Assembly: GCA_020072965.1 (NCBI GenBank)
Contig: JAIQFY010000004.1
Coordinates: 161,100 to 225,099, forward strand
DNA: 64,000 nucleotides
Direction: 5' to 3'
Source: Terriglobia bacterium
GTDB taxonomy: Bacteria > Acidobacteriota > Terriglobia > JAIQFV01
The notes under the pieces are model-generated. The model was not told the origin of the DNA. It was given only the letters and a program-made list of their open reading frames with translations, and ran no database searches. Of this stretch, positions 53,560 through 63,825 are shown one piece after another. Within the stretch, counting starts at the first letter, position 1, and each line of letters begins with the position of its first letter. The translations under genes and the position numbers were made by a program.

Positions 53560-56500
53560 ATGCGTAGAGTTTCAATTTTGTTTATATGCCTGCTCGCTTT
53601 TGTCGGGGTCAGTTTGGCCCAGGACAACAAGCCGCTGTTGTTGCGCAAACCCACCGCAAGCAAGACCCAGATCGCTTTCAACTACGCCGGTGACTTATGG
53701 ATTGTCGGACGGGAAGGTGGCGACGCGCGACGGTTGACCACCGGGGTCGGCGTCGAAACCGACCCGGCGTTTTCACCGGATGGGACCCAGATTGCCTTTA
53801 CCGGCGAGTATGCCGGCAACCTGGATGTCTATGTGGTGCCGGCGGCGGGCGGGGTGCCGCGTCGATTGACGTATCATCCCGGGCCGGATGTCGTGCTGGG
53901 ATGGACACCCGATGGCAAAAAGATCCTCTTCCGCTCCACGCGTTCCAGCTATTACCACTTTGCCGACAAGCTCTTCACGGTCCCGCCGGAGGGCGGACTT
54001 CCAGCCGAACTCCCTCTGCCCATGGGAGAGCAGGCCTCGTTTTCGCCCGACGGCACACACCTGGCTTACGTGCCCCATCCGCAATGGCAGCAGGCGTGGA
54101 AGCGATATCGCGGCGGACAGACGACACCCATCTGGATTGCCAATCTGGCGGATTCCAGCATCGAGCGGATCCCGCGCGACAACTCTAATGACTCCGGTCC
54201 CATGTGGATTGGCAATACCGTCTATTTCCTCTCCGACCGCAATGGTCCAGTGAGTTTGTTCGCTTACGACACAAACACCCGGCAGGTCACCGAAGTGATC
54301 AAGAACGATGGACTGGACATCAAATCCGCATCAGCGGGTCCCGATGCCATCGTCTACGAACAATTCGGCTCGCTGCACCTCTATGATTTGAGTGCGCACC
54401 AGCCGAAGGCCGTGAGGGTGTCCGTGGCCGCAGACCTGGCCGAAGTCCCTCCGCATTTTGTAAAGGTTGAACCCAAGCGCATCCGCAACTTCAACCTGTC
54501 ACCCACCGGAGCCCGCGCGGTCATGGAAGCCTGGGGCGAAATCTTCACCGTTCCCACCGACAAGGGCGACATTCGGAATTTGACGCGCACCCCCGCTGTT
54601 GCGGAGCGCGATCCTGCCTGGTCGCCGGATGGGAAATGGATCGCCTACTTCTCCGACGCCTCCGGCGAGTACGGGCTGGAAATCCGCGATCAAAGCGGGC
54701 TGGGCGAAGTCCGGAAAATCACCCTGGGCAGTCCACCCTCATTTTTTTATTCTCCGGTGTGGTCCCCTGACAGCAAGAAGATTGCTTATTACGACAAGCG
54801 GTTGAACCTGTGGTACGTGGAGGTTGAAAAGGGTACTCCGGTTAAGGTGGACACCGACCTTTATGAAGGCGCGCAATTCAACCTGAACTGGGCTCCGGAT
54901 TCGAATTGGATCACTTACACGAAGCAACTGCCCAGCCACTACCACGGCGTGTACGTCTATTCCCTCGAGCAGCGCAAAGCCTACCCGATCACCGACGGCA
55001 TGAGCGACGCCCTCTTTCCCTGCTTCGACGTGAACGGGAAGAGCCTGTACTTTACCGCGAGCACCGACCTGGGACTCTCCACAGTGGGCTTTGATATGTC
55101 CAGTAACGAGCATCCCATCACACGTAGCGCTTACGTGGTCGTGCTGCGCAAGGATCTGGCTTCGCCGCTGGCCCCTGAAAGCGACGAAGAGAAGATCAAG
55201 GATGAGAAGAAAGGGGAAAAGGACAAAGAAAAAGATCAGTCCAAAGACAAGAGTAAGGCCAGGGATCAGGGCAAGGCCTCGGGCGCCGACAAGGAGAAAG
55301 AGAAGGACAAAGACAAAGAGAAGGAAGAGCCTGTCGTTGTCAAGATCGATTTCGAAGGCATCAGCCAGCGCATTCTTGCTTTGCCGATCCCGGCCCGCAA
55401 TTACGTGAACATGATACCGGGGAAAAGTGGAATCCTGTTCCTCTCGGAAGGCCCCATGGTCATTATCCGGGAAGGCCCGCCCGACCTGCAGCAAACCATT
55501 CAGAAGTTCGATCTCAGCAAACGAAAAGTGGACAAGTTCGTCGACGAAGTCAATGACTTCACGGTCTCGTTCAACGGTGAGAAGCTGCTCTATCGCAAGG
55601 GCGAGCAGTGGGCGACGGTGGGAACGGATGAACCTCCAGCCCCTGCGGGTCCGCCAAAGCCTGGCATCGGGCCGCTCAAACTCGACGCCATGGAGGTGTA
55701 CGTCGAACCGAAAGCCATGTGGAGGCAGATTTACAACGAGGTGTGGCGCATCGAGCGCGATTTCTTCTACGATCCACACTTGCACGGTCTCGACCTGGAG
55801 AAGGTAAAGAAGAAGTACGAGCCGTACCTCGACAATGTGCCGTCTCGCGACGAGCTGACGTACCTGTTTGAAGAAGCGCTTGGTGAAATGACCGTAGGTC
55901 ATATGTTCGTTGGAGGCGGGGAACATCCCGAGCCCAAGAGGCTGAAAGGCGGGCTTCTGGGCGCCGACTACACGATCGAGAACGGTCGCTACCGTGTGGC
56001 CAGGGTTTTTGACGGCGAGAACTGGAATCCGGGATTGCAGGCGCCGCTTACTCAGCCCGGCGTGAACGTGAAAACAGGCGAATACATCCTGGCAGTGGAT
56101 GGTCGGGAACTGTACGCCTCCGACAACCTGTATAGCTTCTTTGAAGAGACCGCGGGGAAGCAGGTCGTCCTGAAAGTCGGGCCGAACCCCGACGGCAAAG
56201 ATTCTCGCAATGTCACGATTGTACCCGTCGAAAGCGAGGAGAACCTCCGCCGCTACGCGTGGGTCGAAGGGAACCGCCGCAAGGTGGATCAGATGACCGG
56301 CGGCCGGGTGGCGTACGTCCACCTGCCCAACACGGCCGGCGCCGGCTACAATAATTTCAACCGCTACTATTTTGCACAGGTAGGGAAGGACGCTGCCATC
56401 ATTGATGAGCGCTTCAATGAAGGCGGCCAGCTTGCCGACTATATCATCGACTACCTGCGGCGTCCGCTGATGAGCAAGGTGGCCACGCGCGAAGGGGCGG

Positions 56501-56928
56501 ATTGGTCGAGCCCGTCCGAAGCCATTTATGGGCCCAAAGTGATGATCATCAACGAAATGGCCGGTTCTGGAGGCGACGCGATGCCGTGGTATTTCCGCAA
56601 GGCAGGGATCGGACCGCTGATCGGAAAGAAGACCTGGGGCGGCCTGATCGGAATCGGGGGTTATCCAGAACTGATCGATGGTGGCTTCGTTACTGCGCCG
56701 CGCTTTGCCCTATACGGCCTCAACGGGGACTGGGAAGTCGAGAACCATGGGATTGCACCCGACTATGACGTCGATCTCGATCCCGCCGCCGTCCGCGCCG
56801 GGCACGACCCTCAGCTTGAAAAGGCGGTCGAGGTTGTGATGGATCTGCTCAAGAAAAATCCTCCGCCCCAATATAAGAAGCCGGAGTATCCCGACTACCA
56901 CAAGAGCGACGGGCTGGGGGCGAGGTAA
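53560..56928 (+). CDS. Exported tricorn-like S41 family peptidase
   Basis: A 1,122-residue secreted serine peptidase of the tricorn protease type. Signal peptide 1-20 (VSILFICLLAFVGVSLA). Two beta-propeller regions with repeated PD40/WD40-like motifs (DPAFSPDGTQIAFT, DPAWSPDGKWIAYF, SPVWSPDSKKIAYY) cover about residues 30-540. A highly charged, Lys/Asp/Glu-rich linker fills about 542-591. Then comes a second smaller beta part, a C1 domain, a PDZ domain (VNVKTGEYILAVDGREL) and the S41 core with nucleophile Ser in EMAGSGGDAMPW and the oxyanion helper around TVGHMF. It would trim long peptides in the periplasm or outside. AAAGGAG precedes the ATG. Such genes are common in Acidobacteriota. Confidence 0.95.
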   Translation: MRRVSILFICLLAFVGVSLAQDNKPLLLRKPTASKTQIAFNYAGDLWIVGREGGDARRLTTGVGVETDPAFSPDGTQIAFTGEYAGNLDVYVVPAAGGVPRRLTYHPGPDVVLGWTPDGKKILFRSTRSSYYHFADKLFTVPPEGGLPAELPLPMGEQASFSPDGTHLAYVPHPQWQQAWKRYRGGQTTPIWIANLADSSIERIPRDNSNDSGPMWIGNTVYFLSDRNGPVSLFAYDTNTRQVTEVIKNDGLDIKSASAGPDAIVYEQFGSLHLYDLSAHQPKAVRVSVAADLAEVPPHFVKVEPKRIRNFNLSPTGARAVMEAWGEIFTVPTDKGDIRNLTRTPAVAERDPAWSPDGKWIAYFSDASGEYGLEIRDQSGLGEVRKITLGSPPSFFYSPVWSPDSKKIAYYDKRLNLWYVEVEKGTPVKVDTDLYEGAQFNLNWAPDSNWITYTKQLPSHYHGVYVYSLEQRKAYPITDGMSDALFPCFDVNGKSLYFTASTDLGLSTVGFDMSSNEHPITRSAYVVVLRKDLASPLAPESDEEKIKDEKKGEKDKEKDQSKDKSKARDQGKASGADKEKEKDKDKEKEEPVVVKIDFEGISQRILALPIPARNYVNMIPGKSGILFLSEGPMVIIREGPPDLQQTIQKFDLSKRKVDKFVDEVNDFTVSFNGEKLLYRKGEQWATVGTDEPPAPAGPPKPGIGPLKLDAMEVYVEPKAMWRQIYNEVWRIERDFFYDPHLHGLDLEKVKKKYEPYLDNVPSRDELTYLFEEALGEMTVGHMFVGGGEHPEPKRLKGGLLGADYTIENGRYRVARVFDGENWNPGLQAPLTQPGVNVKTGEYILAVDGRELYASDNLYSFFEETAGKQVVLKVGPNPDGKDSRNVTIVPVESEENLRRYAWVEGNRRKVDQMTGGRVAYVHLPNTAGAGYNNFNRYYFAQVGKDAAIIDERFNEGGQLADYIIDYLRRPLMSKVATREGADWSSPSEAIYGPKVMIINEMAGSGGDAMPWYFRKAGIGPLIGKKTWGGLIGIGGYPELIDGGFVTAPRFALYGLNGDWEVENHGIAPDYDVDLDPAAVRAGHDPQLEKAVEVVMDLLKKNPPPQYKKPEYPDYHKSDGLGAR

Positions 56929-56935
56929 GGAGTGG

Positions 56936-57517
56936 TTAGGCCCGGAGGGCCCGTGCGCCGCGGCGCATAGCTCCACCTGTCGAAGATCCGCCGTTGCGGG
57001 ATGCTTCATCCCTCGCATCTGGCCGGGGAGCGAGGGCAGGCTTAGGAAGTGAAAGAGAGAATGGTTCGGCCCGGAGGGCTGCCTGAGCGTAGCCCCACCT
57101 GAGCTCCTTCCCGCGCTCTTTGCGGGACGGAGCGAGGGTGGGGTAGCGATGAGAGAACAGGGAGAGCCCGGCTTGCGGGGCGAAACTCTGGTCTCAGGTC
57201 CAGGTAAATCGAGCGAATGAGAGCTTCCGAGGAGGCAGACCCGCCAGGGGAAACGCTATACTTCCGAACGGTCTTCGTGAATCCAACAGGTGAAATTGAG
57301 CTCCATTGATTCAGGAAAGATAAAGAGGAACGGGGGGACGGAGAAGAACACGACAGGGAATTATTTTTAGGTGGTCCGAAGCTCCATTCGACAGATTCTT
57401 TCGCCCCGCCAGCGGGGCTCCGATGTCATGGGGGGACCGGTACCCCACCCTCGCTCTCCGCCTACGGCGGACGGAGCGTCAGGTGGGGCTACACTCGGGC
57501 AGCCCTCCGGGCCTAGA
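56936..57517. repeat. GGCCCGGAGGGCC-type intergenic repeats, three copies
   Basis: The 990-bp gap 56929-57918 carries no gene. Copy A starts at 56936 (TTAGGCCCGGAGGGCCCG then GCGCCGCGGCGC), copy B at about 57065, and copy C at about 57481-57517 in inverted orientation; B and C match over about 35 bp as an inverted pair. A fourth copy close to A lies at 61990. They look like mobile palindromic units rather than transcription signals. Confidence 0.7.
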
Positions 57518-57918
57518 GCGACAGAAGCCCCGCTCGAAAAACATCCATCAACGGAAATCGATCCTGCATTCTCTTGATTGTTCGAGCCTAAAGCAACACA
57601 ATCCCTCCTCCAAAGGTATCCTTCCACAGGAATCGAACCTTCCCTCGAAACTGTTCACGGCATTCAACTTCGAAATTCGGATCCAACATTACTAGATCGC
57701 AGGTCGCCTTGTGATCCCGCGCACACTAACCCCCTCCAGGACGGGACATCATGGCGCAGTTCGAAGAGGCTTGGCTCGTCAAAATGTTGTGAGATTACGG
57801 AATTAAGATGTTGTATGAAGCGAAGTTGTGATCTTTGGAAACGTGCCCGCCATGTGTCTGAAAGTTCTTGATGCAGGGGATCCGAAATGACCCGGAAGGA
57901 ATATGAAGGAGTTGTCCG

Positions 57919-60900
57919 ATGAGAAGAATCTCCCCCGTCCAAAGCCAGTACACCGTATTTAAAACTGCCGTTCAGAAATCACTGTTGATGGCCTTGGGCA
58001 TATTCCTCGCGCTGGCCGTATCCCTTAATTTCCACTCCGATCTTCTGAATGCCTCCTCCCTCCCGCAATCCTTCGACAAACTCAACCGGATGCTCTGGAG
58101 CTACCAGATCCTCGAGCCGGACTTGAATCAGATTTCGATCGAAGCCAGGTCGACGGGCCGCATATCAATCGACCTTGATAACGTACGGACCGAACTCATC
58201 CTTCGTCTTAAGAATCTTCGGGCGCCTGACGTCCAGTGGACACAAACCACGGCAACCGGCGTCGTTCAAGAAAGTCTGCCGCCCGTCAGCACGTATGAGG
58301 GGGAAGTCGCCGGAGAACCCGACAGCCAGGTGCGCCTGCTGGCCAATGGGGACCTGCTCATCGGTTTCATTCGGAGGGGGAATGATTGGGTATTCGTGGA
58401 CCCTCTCTCTCTCTACGTCCAGGGCTCAAGCGTAAAGCAGTTGGTGACCTACCATGAAGCCGACATCCGGCCGGAATATTTGGGCGTCTGTGGAACAACC
58501 ATGCTTCAGGACATGGCAGACCATTTGTTCGGGCTCCGCCGAGAGGCGGCGAAGTCGGATGTCAAGGAGATCACCCTTAAGCATTTCCGTATCGCCACGG
58601 ATGCCGACTATGAGTTTTATCAGGCCAACGGATCGTCCAGCAACAGCGTCATCGAAGGGGTCCTGAACGAAGTGGACGGCATCTACCAGTCTCAACTCAA
58701 CCTGACTTTAACCGTGGGTTTTCAGAATGTGTTTACCTCGTCGGCCCAACCCTACACCTCCACCGCCCCCAGCACGCTCTTGGACCAGTTGAGGGCGGAG
58801 TGGGGCGCGCATCGAAATAGCGTCCAGCGCGATGTGGCACATCTTTACTCTGGTAAGAACCTAGACGGCAACGTTGTCGGAATCGCATGGGTGGGTTCAG
58901 TCTGCAGTTCATCGTACGGATACGGGTTGTCTTCCGGCAGCTCCTTCATGGGCAAGCTCAGTGCCCACGAGATCGGGCACAACTTCAATGCCAGTCACGA
59001 CGATCAGGTGAATCCTCCAGGCGCAGTGTGCAACGGCAGCGGACCGATCATGTGCTCGTCAATTCAAAGTCACGGCCCCGATGAATTTTCCCAGCGATCC
59101 AAGGACGACATCGGCAGTTTTGTCTCGACCGCAAGCTGTATGACCTCGTCGACCACGACATCGGTGACGACGCAGGCCGCCTCCGGTGTGACTTCGTTTT
59201 CGGCAAGCTTGAATGCAAGTGTGAACCCGAGCGGACTTTCGACGTCTGCCAATTTTCAGTGGGGGACGACGGCGGCCTATGGAAGTGCGACCTCGAGCCA
59301 GTCCGTGGGGAGCGGGAGCAGCGATATCTCCTTTACCGCCGGATTGACCGGGTTGGCGGCCAACACGACCTATCATTACAGGGCCGTCGCGAGCAACAGC
59401 GCGGGGACCTTCAATGGCAGCGACATGGTGTTTACGACCGCCGGGATCAGCTTGCCTCCACGCGCGATCAGTAATTCGGCGGGAAGCATCACCGCTGTCA
59501 CTGCTGTTGTGAGCGGTGTGGTCAACCCCAATGGGTCGCCCACCGTGGGTTTCTTTCAATGGGGACCGACCACCTCGTATGGATACTCAACCGCGACGCC
59601 ATCCTTGGGTAGCGGGACGTCAGATGTCATCTTAACTGCTACACTGACCTCCCTCGCGCCAAACACGACGTATCATTACCGGACGGTTGCGACCAACAAT
59701 GCGGGAACAGCCCATGGGAATGATATCGTCTTTGTCACCAAACCGACCGGTACAAACACCCACCTTCTTCTTTCGAGTGGAAGCGTCAAGACTTCTTCGA
59801 CCACCGGAAACGGAAGCACTGTCCAGGCGGGCTATGCCACGGTCGACTTGAATTCAGGAAGCATGCCCTATGGGACCGCGGTGTTCAGCGTAAGCAAAAA
59901 CGGCATCGTGGTCAGCGAAGCAGGCGTGCCCGCCTCTCCGCCGACGACAAGGGCCCGTATTTTTATAGAATCCCGATCCAGCATCGCGGGGAAGTCCGAT
60001 CGCGAGGCCTCCGGGACGATCAGCATTAACACGGGTTTTGCCATGGTGAATCAGGGGAGTGCCACCGCGACGATTACTTTTCAATTGCGCGATTCTGCGG
60101 CCAACAATATGGCTGTCGGTCATGCGGCGCTTCCACCCAATTCACACGTGGCAAGATTCATCGATGAACTCCATCAAATGGCGCCGGACTTCAACCTCCC
60201 CCCCAACTTCACCACCTCCACGGGATTCGGATCGCTCGAGATTACGAGCGATCAGCCTTTGTCCATCGTGGCCTTGCGCCTGGTCGCGAACCAGCGGGGA
60301 GAAACTCTATTGACCACCACTCCGGTGGCGGATCTTCAAAGAGTCCCCTTGTCCGGCACCCTATACTTTCCGCAGCTGGCCGATGGCGGTGGCTATCAGA
60401 CCTCGCTCATCCTTCTGAATAGTTCCAGCGCCTGGGAAAGCGGAAGCATTCAGATTCTCGACAACAGTGGAGTGCCCCTGGCGGTTCATCTCACGGGTGA
60501 TCCGGGCGGGGTGTCGTCTCAGTTCCGCTACGGCATTCCTCCGGGCGGCTTTTACACTTTACAGACGGATGGTTCGCCTTCCGGAGTCAACACAGGTTCC
60601 GTACAGGTGATGCCGGATACCTTTAGCCTGGCGCCGGTCGGCGCAGGGGTGTTCAGCTATGCCACGGGTGGAATCCGGGTGACGGAATCAGGGATTCCCT
60701 CTGCCACTGCGACCACGCATGCGCGAATCTATGTCGACCTTTCCGGTGACCACAACACGGGGATTGCGATTGCGGCGCCCGACGGACGTCCGCTGCACTT
60801 GACCTTGAATGCCTTCCGGGTTGATGGGGTGACGCCCGCGGGGAGTGGATTTCTTGACCTGACCGGAAATGGACACGGCGCCAGCTTTGCCAATGAGTTG

Positions 60901-61194
60901 ATTCGTTCGTTGCCGGACGGTTTTACGGGAGTCCTCGATATCTCGGCCCCGTCTCCCTTCGTGGCGCTGACGTTGCGGTCCCTCGAGAATGCCCGCGGCG
61001 ATTTCCTGATTACCACATTTCCTGTAGCCGACTTCAACCAGCCGGCGCCCGCTCCTGTGGTGTTTCCGCAAATTGTGGATGGGGGAGACTACAAGACCCA
61101 GTTCATTCTGTTGAACACGAGTGGCGTTCCTTCCGATACGGTTCTGACTCTTTTCGGGGACAATGGCGGGGTGTTTTTACTGGGGAAGAAATAA
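57919..61194 (+). CDS. Secreted metzincin metalloprotease with duplicated C-terminal domain
   Basis: A 1,091-residue exported protease of the reprolysin (M12B) type. N-terminal signal/anchor (SLLMALGIFLALAVSLNF, about residues 22-40), a propeptide-like part, then the catalytic domain with zinc motif H350-E-I-G-H354-N-F-N-A-S-H360 and a downstream Met in GPIMCSS. The usual Gly of HExxHxxGxxH is Asn here. Two fibronectin-III-like repeats follow (about 415-610, each with FQWG and NTTYHYR), then two copies of a roughly 225-residue beta domain (first about 615-860, second about 865-1091; shared blocks GVFSxxxxGIxVxExGxP, TTxPVAD, FPQxxDGGxYxTxxILLN). AAGGAG 7 nt upstream fixes the start. Confidence 0.9.
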   Translation: MRRISPVQSQYTVFKTAVQKSLLMALGIFLALAVSLNFHSDLLNASSLPQSFDKLNRMLWSYQILEPDLNQISIEARSTGRISIDLDNVRTELILRLKNLRAPDVQWTQTTATGVVQESLPPVSTYEGEVAGEPDSQVRLLANGDLLIGFIRRGNDWVFVDPLSLYVQGSSVKQLVTYHEADIRPEYLGVCGTTMLQDMADHLFGLRREAAKSDVKEITLKHFRIATDADYEFYQANGSSSNSVIEGVLNEVDGIYQSQLNLTLTVGFQNVFTSSAQPYTSTAPSTLLDQLRAEWGAHRNSVQRDVAHLYSGKNLDGNVVGIAWVGSVCSSSYGYGLSSGSSFMGKLSAHEIGHNFNASHDDQVNPPGAVCNGSGPIMCSSIQSHGPDEFSQRSKDDIGSFVSTASCMTSSTTTSVTTQAASGVTSFSASLNASVNPSGLSTSANFQWGTTAAYGSATSSQSVGSGSSDISFTAGLTGLAANTTYHYRAVASNSAGTFNGSDMVFTTAGISLPPRAISNSAGSITAVTAVVSGVVNPNGSPTVGFFQWGPTTSYGYSTATPSLGSGTSDVILTATLTSLAPNTTYHYRTVATNNAGTAHGNDIVFVTKPTGTNTHLLLSSGSVKTSSTTGNGSTVQAGYATVDLNSGSMPYGTAVFSVSKNGIVVSEAGVPASPPTTRARIFIESRSSIAGKSDREASGTISINTGFAMVNQGSATATITFQLRDSAANNMAVGHAALPPNSHVARFIDELHQMAPDFNLPPNFTTSTGFGSLEITSDQPLSIVALRLVANQRGETLLTTTPVADLQRVPLSGTLYFPQLADGGGYQTSLILLNSSSAWESGSIQILDNSGVPLAVHLTGDPGGVSSQFRYGIPPGGFYTLQTDGSPSGVNTGSVQVMPDTFSLAPVGAGVFSYATGGIRVTESGIPSATATTHARIYVDLSGDHNTGIAIAAPDGRPLHLTLNAFRVDGVTPAGSGFLDLTGNGHGASFANELIRSLPDGFTGVLDISAPSPFVALTLRSLENARGDFLITTFPVADFNQPAPAPVVFPQIVDGGDYKTQFILLNTSGVPSDTVLTLFGDNGGVFLLGKK

Positions 61195-61211
61195 TGGGAC
61201 TTCCAAAGTCT

Positions 61212-61228
61212 AAGACTTCGGAAGTCTT
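61212..61228. terminator. Palindrome between convergent genes
   Basis: AAGACTTC-G-GAAGTCTT, within a further GACTTCC/GGAAGTC pairing (61198-61226), 17 bp after the metalloprotease stop and 40 bp before the stop of the next, convergent gene. May end transcription from both sides; no clear U-run. Confidence 0.4.
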
Positions 61229-61267
61229 GAATCCCGTCGCACTTCTATCAAACGCTTAAATCCGGAT

Positions 61268-61825
61268 TTATGGCAGGCGCGAGACTGCTTTTTCAGCGAG
61301 TGTGCTAATTTTTTCCATGGGAACGAGGTCGTCCTGGCCGGAGGCGGAGGACGAGACAGTTACGAACATCGGCCCCTTCCTAGTACGACATGTTGTTGAA
61401 AACTGCTTCACGGTCTGTTGGGCTGGGGGAACCATGGTGGAGCACTTCATGTTCCCGAAGTCTTTCTTGTCAACTTTGTAACCCTCGCTTATCAAGGTTT
61501 CTTCAGAAGCCTTGATTTTGTGTTCGCGTTGTTTCTTTCCCTCGGTCGTCACCGACCCGGTCGAATACACCAGGGAAACCGAGCGTTCGCCCATCTTCCA
61601 ATTACAAGTCATCAGGGTTCCATCATGATCGCTAGTGGGGCCCTTCTTGTAAGGAATATCACCCTCCGAGGAATTAGCGACCTTCGCCCCCATCACTTCC
61701 TCGACTTCGGAATTGGTCAGAAGGGAGCAAGCCTTCGGGCCCGATTGCGCCCGGAGGGGTGCCGGAACGACAAGAGCTGCAAGCAGGACCAGAACAAGAC
61801 CGATCTTGCTGTGGATTAGGTTCAT
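61268..61825 (-). CDS. Exported protein of unknown function
   Basis: A 185-residue exported protein. Signal peptide 1-26 (IGLVLVLLAALVVPAPLRAQ). The mature part begins with KACSLLTNSEVEEVMGAKV, a pattern found in small secreted proteins that carry a cysteine just before a helix, and has further cysteines in MTCNWK, MKCSTM and TTCRTR, which could form two disulfides. Function unknown. GGAAGGAA lies 5 nt before the ATG. Confidence 0.8.
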   Translation of the reverse strand: MNLIHSKIGLVLVLLAALVVPAPLRAQSGPKACSLLTNSEVEEVMGAKVANSSEGDIPYKKGPTSDHDGTLMTCNWKMGERSVSLVYSTGSVTTEGKKQREHKIKASEETLISEGYKVDKKDFGNMKCSTMVPPAQQTVKQFSTTCRTRKGPMFVTVSSSASGQDDLVPMEKISTLAEKAVSRLP

Positions 61826-61989
61826 GGATTCCTTCCTTTCCCTTTTTCACAAATCCAATGAATTGCCCGAGTGGCATCTTCACGAGTCAGACCTTCAGGA
61901 ATATTTTACCAGCACCCCGATTTATCGGGGGTTTAATATTCTTCCCGTTTCATCTCTTCAACTAATACCACTGGATTTGGCAATTATTC

Positions 61990-62152
61990 TAGCCCGGAGG
62001 GCCCGTGCGCCGCGGCGCTTAGCCCCATCTGTCGAAGAACCGGCGCGGCGGGGGGTTCCCCCCACCCTTTTTTGCGGAAGAGCGAGGGGAGGGAGAAGTA
62101 GTAAAAAGGAGTTCAATTAGGCCCGGAGGGCCCGCCCAGGCGGGCCCTCCGG
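61990..62152. repeat. GC-rich palindromic repeats (fourth copy plus strong stem-loop)
   Basis: 61990-62055 repeats the start of the unit at 56936 nearly exactly (AGCCCGGAGGGCCCG then GCGCCGCGGCGC). At 62123-62152 a perfect 14-bp stem CCGGAGGGCCCGCC-CA-GGCGGGCCCTCCGG stands 67 bp beyond the stop of the small exported protein gene and could also act as its terminator. Confidence 0.75.
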
Positions 62153-62218
62153 ATCACTTAGATTTCCAATCCGGGGGCCTTGGATTCACTGGCGATGATC
62201 CTGGCGTCGTCCCGTTTC

Positions 62219-62509
62219 TCAATGACGCCACCAGTCATTGCGGTCCCGGTCGCGATAGTGGTTGTAATACCGATCGTTGCGATCGTAGCTGCACCGGTTA
62301 AAGATCCGGTTGAGCTCGAAGCGCTCTTGATTCGCCTGACGGCTCCACGGTCCAAAACGCCGCACAGCACGGTCAAGGTCGCGCTGCTCATTTCGAATTT
62401 TGGAGCGGCATTTGCCGTCGCTCCAGTGCTCTGCCTTCGCGATGCCGGTACCACACAGCAACAACGCCATACCCAGTGCAATGCTTGCGAATCGTGTTCT
62501 AATCGTCAT
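62219..62509 (-). CDS. Small exported basic/aromatic protein
   Basis: A 96-residue exported protein with a signal peptide (ASIALGMALLLCGTGIAKA) and a mature region rich in Arg, Asp, Tyr and Asn (RDLDRAVRRFGPW, DRYYNHYRDRDRNDWW). Two cysteines (GKCRS, NRCSY) could pair. The start is placed at the ATG 62509, where GGAGG lies 5 nt upstream; a GTG two codons earlier is possible. Function unknown. Confidence 0.75.
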   Translation of the reverse strand: MTIRTRFASIALGMALLLCGTGIAKAEHWSDGKCRSKIRNEQRDLDRAVRRFGPWSRQANQERFELNRIFNRCSYDRNDRYYNHYRDRDRNDWWRH

Positions 62510-63160
62510 ATCCACCTCCCCGGCAGCCTTGGAAGACCATGAAGTGGCTTCCTAGCCCTTCGCTGCCTGATGGAGGGATGACGTCGACACGCCGCGAGTT
62601 GTATGGCAAGTCTGACGCGGGGTTATTTCATTCCCCGGTTTCGAATGTAAACAGGTGCCTTTCGTAAGTCTTACTGAGGTTGAAAGAATATAGAGACTGG
62701 ATATAATTTTGCACTGGGGGTTACGCCAATTTGCGGCCAAGCCGCATACTGTCGCAAGACTTCCGGGAAGCGGCATTGTTTTTGATCGTCATCCATGGGT
62801 ATGAGATTCATCCCGCATGACCGAGGCGAAGGAAAACTCTGAGTAGATGTTCAATGAGAGAAATATTTAGGTTTGGCGCCTCGGGAAATTGCGGGCGTCA
62901 CGCAAGGTAGTGCATACCCTCCTCCCGCGATGGGCTCCGGGATGCCTCGCCAGTGCGGGCAAGAATTCATTGCATAATAGCTTGGCGTTCTTGGCGCCTC
63001 CTTAGCGGACTTTGCGGTTACTTTTTAGGCATTCAATTTCGGGATGCGTCAACAAATGAGCTGTCATGGATCCTGCCAATTGAAGGATCTGGAAAGGCCC
63101 AGACAACCCCCGGCCACCTTTTCCGCTTCTCACTAACGTGGGTAGCTGGAGGTGACGGCT
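62510..63160. other. Intergenic region without recognised features
   Basis: About 650 bp between divergent genes. Short plus-strand frames have no ribosome site or protein-like composition. I see no RNA gene or clear repeat. Confidence 0.45.
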
Positions 63161-63793
63161 ATGAACAAAAGCAACTGGACATTTATCAAAGTGATGTTTG
63201 GGACGTTCGCACTTGGGCTTTCCTTGTGCCTCATGAACGTTCCCGCTAATGCGGAGACGGGTGCCAGACAAGACAGTACCCAACTCCATCGAAGGGGATC
63301 TTCGTATGACCGGGACAGCCATACTCAAGCGTTGTTAGCCGAACAAGTGCGCCATAAACTGGCGATGCTACCGTGGTATAACGTGTTTGACTGGCTGGAG
63401 GGCTATGTCACGCCTGAGGGTGAGGTCACTCTGCGAGGAGAGGTGGTTAAGCCCGTCACGAAATCCGATGCGTTGTCAAGCGTGAAGCACATCGAAGGGG
63501 TCACGCAAGTCAACAATCAAATCGAAGTGTTGCCGCTGTCTCCCTTCGACGACCGGATCCGTCTGAGGGTGTATCGCTCCATCTTCAATTTCAACTCGCC
63601 CTTGTTCCGGTATTCGGAGGGCTCTGTACCGCCGATCCACATCATTGTGAGGAACGGCCATGTCACGCTGAAGGGGGTCGTTGCGAATGACACGGACAGT
63701 CAAATCGCCTACATGCGGGCCAACGGAGTCCCGGGGGTCTTTAGTGTGAGCAATCAACTTCAAGTGGAACAGTCCAGGCACAGGAATGGGTGA
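63161..63793 (+). CDS. Exported protein with two BON domains
   Basis: A 210-residue exported protein. Signal peptide about 1-30 ([21 protein letters not shown]). Two BON-type domains follow: about 58-125 ([46 protein letters not shown]) and about 130-205 ([39 protein letters not shown]). It should be periplasmic or outer-membrane associated. The ATG at 63161 is chosen because GGAGG is 8 nt upstream. Directly followed by a terminator and a group II intron. Confidence 0.88.
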   Translation: MNKSNWTFIKVMFGTFALGLSLCLMNVPANAETGARQDSTQLHRRGSSYDRDSHTQALLAEQVRHKLAMLPWYNVFDWLEGYVTPEGEVTLRGEVVKPVTKSDALSSVKHIEGVTQVNNQIEVLPLSPFDDRIRLRVYRSIFNFNSPLFRYSEGSVPPIHIIVRNGHVTLKGVVANDTDSQIAYMRANGVPGVFSVSNQLQVEQSRHRNG

Positions 63794-63825
63794 GAATCAG
63801 CAGGCGCATTAGGAAATAAGCACAA

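Noticed and set aside
54739..56322. 527-codon minus-strand frame
   Set aside because: Antisense to the tricorn-like peptidase; its hydrophobic Phe/Leu/Val runs are the complement of the Lys/Glu/Asp linker.
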